A DNA stretch of 64,000 bases from the NCBI GenBank assembly GCA_040221475.1, contig JAVKEJ010000032.1, forward strand, positions 806,001 through 870,000. Reading direction: 5' to 3'. The translations under genes and the position numbers were made by a program. Below, piece by piece: positions 18,842 to 25,808 of this stretch; the stretch's first letter is position 1, and each line of letters begins with the position of its first letter. This DNA comes from WLXB01 sp040221475. GTDB taxonomy: Bacteria > Pseudomonadota > Alphaproteobacteria > Rhodospirillales > Rhodospirillaceae. The notes below the pieces were generated by a model. That model had not been told where the DNA came from, made no database searches, and saw only the letters and a list, made by a program, of their open reading frames with translations.

Positions 18842-19531
18842 TTAGCGGCTTGCGACCGCTGTGGATTTGTTTTCCCGCGCATCAAGCCATTCGGCAAAGG
18901 TGTGCAAGCCTGGTACCATAGGGTCTCGGGACAAAGCGGCCTGGGCGTAACGGCTCGTGCTGGGATCGCGGTAAAAAATATGACCGCCAACGATACCCGT
19001 CACTTCCAGGTTATTGGCCCATTTCGGATGCACAAAACTTGCGTGATACCAAAGTGCGCCACCAGTCGGATCGGCCAAGCCGGAGTCTTTCTGCAAAACG
19101 GCAGCCGCCAACTTCAAAGAATGTGACCAGGCCACGCGGTTATAGGGCGTATCCGGACGGCCATCACAATACCAAGAAAACTGGCAGCGATGTTTTACAC
19201 GCGCCTTGTTCTGTTTGATGACGCGGCAGATGCTGGACGGAAACCGCTGATCCATGGCGCGGTTGACGACAACCTTCGCCACGGCAAGACGGCCGGCTAG
19301 GCTTTCGCCGCGCGCTTCAAAATAATCATTCAGCGCGAGACACATGAATTCTGATTCTGGCACAGACAGACTTTCCAGATCGATCATCAGTCCTTCCGGA
19401 ATATCTGCCGACAACGCTGGCGCTGCAGGCAGAAAGAAAATCAGAAGCGCAGCTAGGATGTGTTTTTTGATAGCCGTCACCAGACGACGCATTTGGGTAC
19501 ACATCAGGCTTTTGAAAGTTCGATCGGTCAC
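18842..19531 (-). CDS. SleB-type cell wall hydrolase, exported
   Basis: A 229-residue protein with an N-terminal hydrophobic export signal (ILAALLIFFLPAAPALSA) and a Hydrolase_2/SleB-type lytic domain: LALNDYFEARGES with its conserved Glu, then CQFSWYCDG and WYHASFVHPKW. Likely acts on peptidoglycan in the periplasm. I start it at GTG 19531 because AAGGAG lies eight bases upstream; a longer ATG-initiated version has no such site. A 25-bp tandem repeat lies just upstream. Confidence 0.88.
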   Translation of the reverse strand: MTDRTFKSLMCTQMRRLVTAIKKHILAALLIFFLPAAPALSADIPEGLMIDLESLSVPESEFMCLALNDYFEARGESLAGRLAVAKVVVNRAMDQRFPSSICRVIKQNKARVKHRCQFSWYCDGRPDTPYNRVAWSHSLKLAAAVLQKDSGLADPTGGALWYHASFVHPKWANNLEVTGIVGGHIFYRDPSTSRYAQAALSRDPMVPGLHTFAEWLDARENKSTAVASR

Positions 19532-20039
19532 CAGGCTCACTCCTTGTATGACAGCAACTCGTGCGGTTAGGCACCTGAACATCTCGTGCCATGAGGCACC
19601 TAGACATGTTGCCGGTCGTTTCTGTGCGTTACCCTTGTGATCTTTGGCCGAAGCCGGACGTTGCGTTCTTATCTGCCACGGACCCTAGATGGATCGGAAT
19701 TAACGAAGTCCTAACTCAGCTGGTCAGGCACACCCGGTGGCTCGCGAGATTGCCTGTCGAAGCGCATATATGTGGGGCAAATGGCAAAATCTCAACGTTT
19801 ATATAGTTGCTTTGTTCAGCTGTTATCATTCAAAAAATGTCTAAATCAGACCTCATTTGGTCATTTTAGGTCATCTTTTGAATCGGGGCGAAACCACCGC
19901 AGGCATAGCCGCTGCGCCGCGCCCGCCGAATGGGCCTGAGATTGTGCCGATTTGCTGCATATTTATGGCCTGCAATAGGATTCCAAGAAAATTAACTCAG
20001 AAATAGTTCAGAAAAGGAATCTTTGTAGATCAAAACGGC
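19532..20039. other. Intergenic region between sleB-like and pbp1A genes
   Basis: About 500 bases without a convincing gene. It should hold the sleB-like promoter and the 3' end of the penicillin-binding protein mRNA. Visible structure: an imperfect 25-bp tandem repeat at 19560-19609, and a GGATTCC/GGAATC inverted pair about 30 bases apart near 19979-20023. The sequence is AT-rich between about 19770 and 19880. No clear sigma-70 promoter or Rho-independent terminator was identified. Confidence 0.5.
19560..19609. repeat. Imperfect 25-bp tandem duplication
   Basis: Two adjacent 25-base units (19560-19584 and 19585-19609) share the core AGGCACCT and the ACAT that follows, matching at about 19 of 25 positions. 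They lie 29-78 bases upstream of the sleB-like start, where an operator or activator site could act. Confidence 0.55.
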
Positions 20040-21959
20040 CTAATTACCGGTAAGCCTCCGCCAGAAACGCGTCAAAGGGTCAACTGGTGGTGGTTCTGAC
20101 CAGCCAGCCAACGCCTGAATCGGGGTGCCGCGATGGGCCGACAGCATCAAATCGCGCCAAAGTGTGGCCGGGAGACCGCCGCCGGTAACCCCTTTCATGC
20201 TCTGACCATCGTCATTACCGACCCAAACACCGGCGATGTAATCCGGGGTATAGCCGACAAACCAAGCGTCGCGAAAATCCTGGCTGGTGCCCGTCTTGCC
20301 GCCGGCTGGGCGGTCCAATTGCGCAGACTTGCCGGTGCCGTCTTGAACCGCCTTCGCGAGCATGCGGTTCATCATGCCGATATGAGGGGCCTCGGCCACC
20401 CGCCCTAAACCACCGCCCTGGCGCTGATAGAGAACGCGGCCATCCGTTGTGACCACATCAACAATGCCGTAGGGCACAATGGCAACACCGCCGTTGGCAA
20501 AGGGCGCATAAGCCGCTGTGAGTTCGAGCAAACTGACTTCAGACGTGCCCAAAGCCAACCCCAGATCGGCGGCCAACGGCGTTGTAATGCCGGAGCGGCG
20601 CGCCACATCTGATATCGCCTGCGGTCCGGCGCGGCGGGCCACCCGCACCGCCACGGTGTTGAGGGACTGTGCAAAAGCGTCCTCGAGCGCGACCGGGCCT
20701 GCGTAGGTGCCGGAAAAATTCTGCGGGCGCCAGCCGTCAATATTGATCGGCGCATCATCCATCACATCGGTGGGAATCAGGCCATCCTCAAGACCGGCCA
20801 GATAGACAAACGGCTTGAAGGCCGATCCCGGCTGACGCCGCGCCTGGACAGCACGGTTGAACTGACTGATGCGGTAGTCGCGGCCTCCGACCATAGCCCG
20901 CACCGCCCCATCGGGCGACAACAGGACAAAGGCCGCCTGGCTGACCTGACGGGCTGTTCCCTGGGCTTCGATTGCGGCCTGAATACGCAGCTCCGCATCA
21001 GATTGCAGCGACGGTCGCAGCGTGGTGTGAACGATGAGATCGTCCTCAATGGTGCCGATCTGATCATCCAACGTGGCGAGGACCCAGTCAGCAAAGTAGC
21101 GGCCCTGTCCAGCGCTTGATTTGGCGACATTGACCTGGCCGCCCTGCTTGGCCGCCGCCGCTTGGTCCTGGGTCAGATAGCCGGCAGCGACCATGGCCCC
21201 GAGCACAATGGCAGTGCGTTCTCGCGCAGCCGCCAGATCCGTCTTGGGATTATAACGCGATGGCGCCTTCATCAGACCCGCAATCATGGCTGACTGATAG
21301 ACCGAAAGATCACGGGCCGAGCGGTTAAAATAGGTCTGTGCCGCCGCCTCAACGCCGTAGGTGCCAGAGCCGAGATACACCCGGTTGAGATAGAGCGTCA
21401 GGATCTGATCTTTGGTGAATTTCTGCTCAAGCCAGAGTGCCAGAAGCGCCTCTCGAATTTTACGGCCAATGGTGCGCTCCGGCGTCAGAAACAGGTTCTT
21501 CGCGACCTGCTGGGTGATGGTACTGCCACCCTGGACAACGCCGCCGGCCTTGATGTTGGCCAGCATGGCACGGGCAAACCCACGGGCATCGAGACCGCTG
21601 TGCGTGTAAAAACGCCGGTCTTCGATGGACAGCACAGCCGCGGGCAAAGCCGGCGGCAAATTCTCGACCGACACCGCCGTGCCATAGAGCGCGCCAACGC
21701 GCACCAGATCATTGCCCTCGGTATCACGCACGGTGACGATGGGCTGACGCCGGGTGGACTCCACAACGGAGTCAATATTGGGCAAACCCAGGGCGAAATA
21801 ACCGAGCACGGCGGCCACCGCCAGACCCGCCCAGATGAGCGCAGACAAACCGTTGGAGATCCAGAACCATCGCCCGCGACGGGGGGACGCTGCATTATCC
21901 TTGGCTGGTTTCGCTTTGGCCGGTTTTTTAACGTTTTTTGGAGTTTTAGACGTCGCCAT
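20040..21959 (-). CDS. Class A penicillin-binding protein 1A (transglycosylase/transpeptidase)
   Basis: A 639-residue bifunctional peptidoglycan synthase. A Lys/Pro/Ala-rich cytoplasmic tail (1-30) precedes one membrane helix. The glycosyltransferase domain follows, with EDRRFYTHSG and QGGSTITQQVAKN. The transpeptidase domain has the active-site motif SAFK (in RQPGSAFKPF), SLN, and KTGTSQ. All catalytic motifs are present. It is somewhat shorter than E. coli PBP1a, as in many alphaproteobacterial PBP1A-family proteins. A GAGGGAT ribosome binding site precedes the ATG. It is divergent from the ribbon-helix-helix gene. Confidence 0.94.
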   Translation of the reverse strand: MATSKTPKNVKKPAKAKPAKDNAASPRRGRWFWISNGLSALIWAGLAVAAVLGYFALGLPNIDSVVESTRRQPIVTVRDTEGNDLVRVGALYGTAVSVENLPPALPAAVLSIEDRRFYTHSGLDARGFARAMLANIKAGGVVQGGSTITQQVAKNLFLTPERTIGRKIREALLALWLEQKFTKDQILTLYLNRVYLGSGTYGVEAAAQTYFNRSARDLSVYQSAMIAGLMKAPSRYNPKTDLAAARERTAIVLGAMVAAGYLTQDQAAAAKQGGQVNVAKSSAGQGRYFADWVLATLDDQIGTIEDDLIVHTTLRPSLQSDAELRIQAAIEAQGTARQVSQAAFVLLSPDGAVRAMVGGRDYRISQFNRAVQARRQPGSAFKPFVYLAGLEDGLIPTDVMDDAPINIDGWRPQNFSGTYAGPVALEDAFAQSLNTVAVRVARRAGPQAISDVARRSGITTPLAADLGLALGTSEVSLLELTAAYAPFANGGVAIVPYGIVDVVTTDGRVLYQRQGGGLGRVAEAPHIGMMNRMLAKAVQDGTGKSAQLDRPAGGKTGTSQDFRDAWFVGYTPDYIAGVWVGNDDGQSMKGVTGGGLPATLWRDLMLSAHRGTPIQALAGWSEPPPVDPLTRFWRRLTGN

Positions 21960-22022
21960 ATCCCTCGCCGACCCTATAGCTTGGTCAGGCCCAACACTGT
22001 ATTTTGTTCAGGTACGCTTGAA

Positions 22023-22072
22023 GTGTGGCATATCTAAGGTTAGTCACTCCTTAACAGGTGTGACATACCTAA
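22023..22072. repeat. Paired 15-bp direct repeats upstream of the RHH gene
   Basis: GTGTGGCATATCTAA (22023-22037) and GTGTGACATACCTAA (22058-22072) match at 13 of 15 positions with starts 35 bases apart. They lie between divergent pbp1A and the ribbon-helix-helix gene. They could be operators for the latter, since such regulators commonly bind short repeated sites near their own promoter. Confidence 0.55.
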
Positions 22073-22124
22073 TACTATGAGACACCCCAAATGCTATGAG
22101 ACACCAACGACCTGGGAGCAGCCG

Positions 22125-22343
22125 GTGACATCCACACCCGTAACCACAACCGTCAACATCAGCATTTCAGAAGATCTGAACAGCCGCCTCGCCGCGCTGG
22201 CCGAGCGCATGGAAAAATCTAAAGAGGAAATCCTGGTCTTGGCCTTGCAAGAATACGCCGAGAATTGGGAAGACCACTTGGATACGGTCGACGTCCTGAA
22301 AGAGGGTGACGACCGCGTGCAGTTGGTGGTCAACGAGAGCTGA
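22125..22343 (+). CDS. Orphan ribbon-helix-helix (CopG/Arc-type) protein
   Basis: A 72-residue protein whose TVNISISEDLNSRLAALAERM resembles a ribbon-helix-helix DNA-binding domain, followed by helix two (SKEEILVLALQEYAENW) and a short acidic tail. Such proteins are commonly antitoxins or repressors, but no toxin gene follows. I start it at GTG 22125, with GGGAG seven bases upstream; an ATG at 22077 in frame is possible. A terminator-like hairpin lies downstream. Confidence 0.65.
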   Translation: MTSTPVTTTVNISISEDLNSRLAALAERMEKSKEEILVLALQEYAENWEDHLDTVDVLKEGDDRVQLVVNES

Positions 22344-22419
22344 AAGCCGTATACGCCGGAGCGCGTAACAGCGATCATTGTATCGTTTTTAAGGCCAACC
22401 TTGGACCGAGCTTTTTTTG

Positions 22420-22478
22420 AATCTTGAGAGGGCTCGTGGAACGAGTTTTTTAAATCTTGAGAGGGCTCGTGGAACGAG
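22420..22478. repeat. 26-bp perfect direct repeat, each copy holding a hairpin
   Basis: An identical 26-base sequence starting AATCTTGAGAGGGCTCG occurs at 22420-22445 and 22453-22478 (33-base period). Each contains a CTCGT-GGA-ACGAG hairpin; in the second copy it extends to a perfect 8-bp stem, GGGCTCGT/ACGAGCCC (22463-22481). The copies look like a recent local duplication of a terminator. The rest of 22344-22699 contains no recognisable gene. Confidence 0.8.
22430..22451 (+). terminator. Rho-independent terminator candidate after the RHH gene
   Basis: GGGCTCGT-GGA-ACGAG followed by six T residues (22446-22451). The stem has five Watson-Crick pairs and can extend with G-U pairs. It lies about 90 bases after the ribbon-helix-helix stop codon. 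Confidence 0.5.
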
Positions 22479-22635
22479 CCCATGCACGCCTATCGGTTTT
22501 GTGCCTTTTCAACACCTTAGACACTTCGAAACGAGTAAAGGGTGAGCCACGCCGGACAGGCGATTGAAACCACTGATTTTTTGAGCCCTCACCGCACACA
22601 CACACGACTGAGAGAGCGCGACAACCTGAACCGCC

Positions 22636-22673
22636 AAAACAAAAACCGGCCACACCCGAAGGTGCAGCCGGTT
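22636..22673 (-). terminator. Rho-independent terminator of the TonB-dependent receptor gene
   Basis: On the minus strand, AACCGGC and GCCGGTT (arms 22667-22673 and 22644-22650) enclose an inner CACC-TTCG-GGTG stem, and a T-rich run follows. A long stem closed by a TTCG tetraloop is a classic terminator. It lies about 30 bases after the receptor stop codon. Confidence 0.85.
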
Positions 22674-22699
22674 CAGGGTTTGGTCTAACCGTAAGTGGT

Positions 22700-25117
22700 T
22701 TAGAAGCTGGTGAGCAGCTTCAAGCCAAATTCACGCTTACGCGGCAGAGGCCCGAAGGTCTTGCGGTTTTGGGTGCCTTGAATGCTGGTATCGCCACCCG
22801 CCGTCGTCCAACTGAGGTCATTGGTCAGGTTGTTGCCATAAACTTCGACGGAGAAGTTATCGCTGAGGTCCATACCGGCGCGGGCATTGAACTTCCAGTA
22901 GTCTGCCACTGAGAGGTACTCGAAGTTATCCGTATAGAACTGGCCTTGATAAATCCCGTCCAAACGGACCCAGGCGGCGCGTTCCATTGCAAACAGGTCA
23001 TTCACATTCACCGTTGCTGAGAAACTGCCCGTCCACTTCGGCATGTAACGCGGGCGGTTGCCCGTCGCGTCAATCTGCTGACCGGTGACGAGTTGACCGC
23101 GCGCCAGCACGGAGCCTGCAACAGACCCGGTTCCGGCAAAATCGGTGAACTCGACATGGTTATAGGACACACCGGCGCGGAGATTGAACCAATCGACCGG
23201 CGTGATGTCAGCTTCCGCATCAACACCGTAGATTTCGGAATCGCCGGGCAGGTTGGCGGCCACGAAGGCCGGGCTCAGCTCAAAGAAGGTCTGGTTTTTC
23301 CAGTCCATATAATACCCAGCCACCGAGTAGTTCAGCCAGCCAGAGAGCCGCTGCTTGAAACCGATTTCATAGGCAGAGAGCGCCTGTATCGGTGTGAAAT
23401 CATCAAGACCGAGATCGAACCCGGTTGCGGCTTGATAGTCTTCCGCGTTGGTGAAGATGCCTTGCAGATAGCTCTTGGACCAACTGGCATAGAGGTTCAC
23501 GTCATCCGTCGGTTGATAAGACAAAATCACACGCGGCATGAATTTGTCGTACTTCTGTTCCAGATCGGTGAGCGCCCCAACCGTGGTGCCAGACACGCCA
23601 TCAAAGTCGAGGGTTTGGGTGTCTTCGTTCCAGCGCCCTTCCAGAGACAGGGTTAACTGCTGGGTGATGTCATAGTCGAGGGAGCCAAAGATGCCGATGT
23701 TTTCGCCGGTTTGGAACTCCAGGTTGTTGGTGCCAAAGAAGGCGGAGTAATCGGTCTGCTTTTGGTCTTGCTTATAGTAGCTGGTGCCAATGGTGTAGCG
23801 CAGGCGTTGGTCATCGCCGGACGTGACCCGAATTTCCGCATAGGTATCCCGCACCCAGGTGGCGATGCCCGTCAACCAGAGGCCATCACCGAACAGAGCC
23901 GGTGTGCCGAAGTTATTGTCGACGATGCTGCGGTTGGACGATTCACCGCGGGCAAATTCAGCACTCAACGTGTGATTGTTCGGCAATTCAACATCGCCGG
24001 ACAAATCGACGCGCCACAGTTTGTATGTCACACCTAAACCGTCAGGCGCACTTGGAAAGCCGAGACCTTCAAGCTCTGGCGGCAAAGTTTGCATCTGCTG
24101 AAATGAGGGAGAGAACGGCAGATACAACGGCGTGCTTGGGCCTATTTCGCCCGCAATGGACAGATTCGGCGGCACGTCATCCCAGTCCGGCACGACGCCA
24201 CACAACAGATTTCCGGGGTGCTGCGACAGGTCAGTGCTGAACGGCCCACCCGAACTGCCGTCGGCCACGTTGCGGAAGGTGCCACTGAAGGTAATATTAC
24301 ACGTCCCAGGTGCGAAGGGGCCAACTTGTGACTGAAGGGCGCGCGTATCATCTGACTTCACATAAAAACCAGACGCCATGAAGTTAGAGGTTTCTGTGGG
24401 TTCCCAGGTGGTCACGGCGGTGATGGCCGTGGTGTTTTCTTCACCGGCGGGATCGCCGTTGTCATAGTTCCAGTCTGCACCAACGCGCTCTTGCATCACA
24501 GCAAGACGCACGCCAACCGTATCTGAGATTGGTGCGCCAGCCGCGGCGGTGACGTTGTAGCTGTCTTGGTCAGACGGCGAGAAAGAGACAGACCCTTTGC
24601 CGCTGAACTCATCGCCCGGCCTGGCCGGCAGATAATTAACGGCCCCCGCGAACGTGTTGCGCCCGAAGAAAGCATTTTGCGGGCCTTTGATGACCTCGAC
24701 ACGCTCGAGATCGATCAGCGGCAGAATACCCGCGCCGGCAGAGATGTAGCCGCCATTCCAGAACACCGCGCCGGCCCGCGAGGCCGGACTCTCCTGTTGC
24801 ACGCCTAAGCCGCGAAAGCGGATGTTTGGGTTCTGACGGCCGCCAGACCCGCCCTGGCCGACGTTTTGAAAGTCAAAACCAGGCGTATAGGCTGAAAGCG
24901 CTTCGAGGGTATTGATACCCGCGGCATCAATATCAGCTTGCGAGAAGGCCGACACAGCAATCGGAATCTCAAGCAGGGTTTCAGAGCGCTTCCGGGCGGT
25001 AACGGTAATTTCTTCAATGGCGAGTTGTTGTGCCACAGCTTCCGCCGTTAATGAGGCTGAAAACAGTGCAACGCTGCCGTATAGAGCAGCTTTCAGTGCT
25101 GGTGTGCGATGTGACAT
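22700..25117 (-). CDS. TonB-dependent outer membrane receptor
   Basis: An 805-residue receptor expected to import a scarce ligand across the outer membrane using TonB energy. It has a signal peptide (ALYGSVALFSASLTAEAVA), a TonB-box-like region (IEEITVTARKR), a plug domain (DIDAAGINTLEALSAYTPG, VEVIKGPQNAFFGRNTFAGA) and a beta-barrel ending in aromatic Phe (KREFGLKLLTSF). The start at ATG 25117 gives a normal signal peptide; an upstream in-frame ATG would add about 50 residues before it. It stands alone with its own terminator. The ligand cannot be told from the sequence. Confidence 0.93.
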   Translation of the reverse strand: MSHRTPALKAALYGSVALFSASLTAEAVAQQLAIEEITVTARKRSETLLEIPIAVSAFSQADIDAAGINTLEALSAYTPGFDFQNVGQGGSGGRQNPNIRFRGLGVQQESPASRAGAVFWNGGYISAGAGILPLIDLERVEVIKGPQNAFFGRNTFAGAVNYLPARPGDEFSGKGSVSFSPSDQDSYNVTAAAGAPISDTVGVRLAVMQERVGADWNYDNGDPAGEENTTAITAVTTWEPTETSNFMASGFYVKSDDTRALQSQVGPFAPGTCNITFSGTFRNVADGSSGGPFSTDLSQHPGNLLCGVVPDWDDVPPNLSIAGEIGPSTPLYLPFSPSFQQMQTLPPELEGLGFPSAPDGLGVTYKLWRVDLSGDVELPNNHTLSAEFARGESSNRSIVDNNFGTPALFGDGLWLTGIATWVRDTYAEIRVTSGDDQRLRYTIGTSYYKQDQKQTDYSAFFGTNNLEFQTGENIGIFGSLDYDITQQLTLSLEGRWNEDTQTLDFDGVSGTTVGALTDLEQKYDKFMPRVILSYQPTDDVNLYASWSKSYLQGIFTNAEDYQAATGFDLGLDDFTPIQALSAYEIGFKQRLSGWLNYSVAGYYMDWKNQTFFELSPAFVAANLPGDSEIYGVDAEADITPVDWFNLRAGVSYNHVEFTDFAGTGSVAGSVLARGQLVTGQQIDATGNRPRYMPKWTGSFSATVNVNDLFAMERAAWVRLDGIYQGQFYTDNFEYLSVADYWKFNARAGMDLSDNFSVEVYGNNLTNDLSWTTAGGDTSIQGTQNRKTFGPLPRKREFGLKLLTSF

Positions 25118-25450
25118 GAGATTGATCTTTCCTCTCGATACATGAACCTGATTGGCCCGAAATACTCTGCTATACTCAATCAAAGGAGAAATCCTGTGGT
25201 CCCCCTCGTGAGCGTCTTCGCCAACAACGTCTGAACCTGGCAACAGCAGCTTTTCGTTCAAAAACAATGAACCAAGTCAGTATAATGACAAGGGGTAATA
25301 TGTTCGCTATGCGAATTATTTTAGGGATGATTGCTTTTTCGTCACATATTGATCAGTTTGTGACTAATGGGCCACACAGGAACATGAAAGCCCGCAGGCT
25401 GACGAAGACGCTGAGGCGGAGGATTATTTTATAACGGCGTCGCCGTTTTA
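25118..25450. other. Intergenic region upstream of the TonB receptor gene
   Basis: About 330 bases holding the receptor's 5' region and the 3' end of the monooxygenase gene. GGCGTCGCCGT occurs twice (near 25435 and 25457), once inside the 3' end of the monooxygenase gene. No coding sequence and no convincing promoter were recognised; a TATAAT-like hexamer near 25282 lacks a matched -35. Confidence 0.4.
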
Positions 25451-25753
25451 TTAAAGCGGCGTCGCCGTGCCAAACAGCACATCGCCCAACACCTCAACCT
25501 CGGGTGGCTCAACCAGACAGGCCATAAACTCCGGCGCGACAGCGGCATGGGTTGCGTTATGGAATTCTCGCCCGGCCGCGCTGCGATAACTCTCGACCAT
25601 CAAATACTCAAACGGGGCGCTGGTTTTCCAGGTGGCGTAAACAAAGCAATCGGGCTCGTTCTCTTTCACGGCTGCGGTGACCTCTTCCAGGATGCGCAAA
25701 AACATGTCGTGCGCTTCCGGCTTGACCTTCATCCGAACCGTCACTGTGCTCAC
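25451..25753 (-). CDS. Antibiotic-biosynthesis-monooxygenase (ABM) domain protein
   Basis: A 100-residue single-domain protein of the ABM/YgiN-like dimeric alpha-beta barrel family. It shows MKVKPEAHDMFLRILEEV, the central ATWKTSAPFEYLMVESYR strand pattern, and an FHNATHAAV segment. Members include quinol monooxygenases and heme-degrading enzymes; the substrate here is unknown. It starts at GTG with AAGGA upstream. It lies about 55 bases downstream of gyrB and may be read through from it. Confidence 0.8.
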   Translation of the reverse strand: MSTVTVRMKVKPEAHDMFLRILEEVTAAVKENEPDCFVYATWKTSAPFEYLMVESYRSAAGREFHNATHAAVAPEFMACLVEPPEVEVLGDVLFGTATPL

Positions 25754-25808
25754 GGTTTAAATTCCTTCTCTGCGCGCCACGTGTGGCCCTTACTTTTCCG
25801 GTGCGGTG

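Noticed and set aside
22094..22483. Minus-strand frame with a repeated SFHEPSQD segment
   Set aside because: The protein repeat simply translates the 33-bp DNA duplication and the frame overlaps the RHH gene in antisense.
25270..25295. TATAAT-like hexamer upstream of the TonB receptor
   Set aside because: It reads toward the plus strand, has no matching -35 at an acceptable distance, and no plus-strand gene follows.
25435..25470. GGCGTCGCCGT repeats as a terminator
   Set aside because: The palindrome leaves a one-base loop and one copy is inside the ABM coding sequence; no proper T-run follows on the minus strand.
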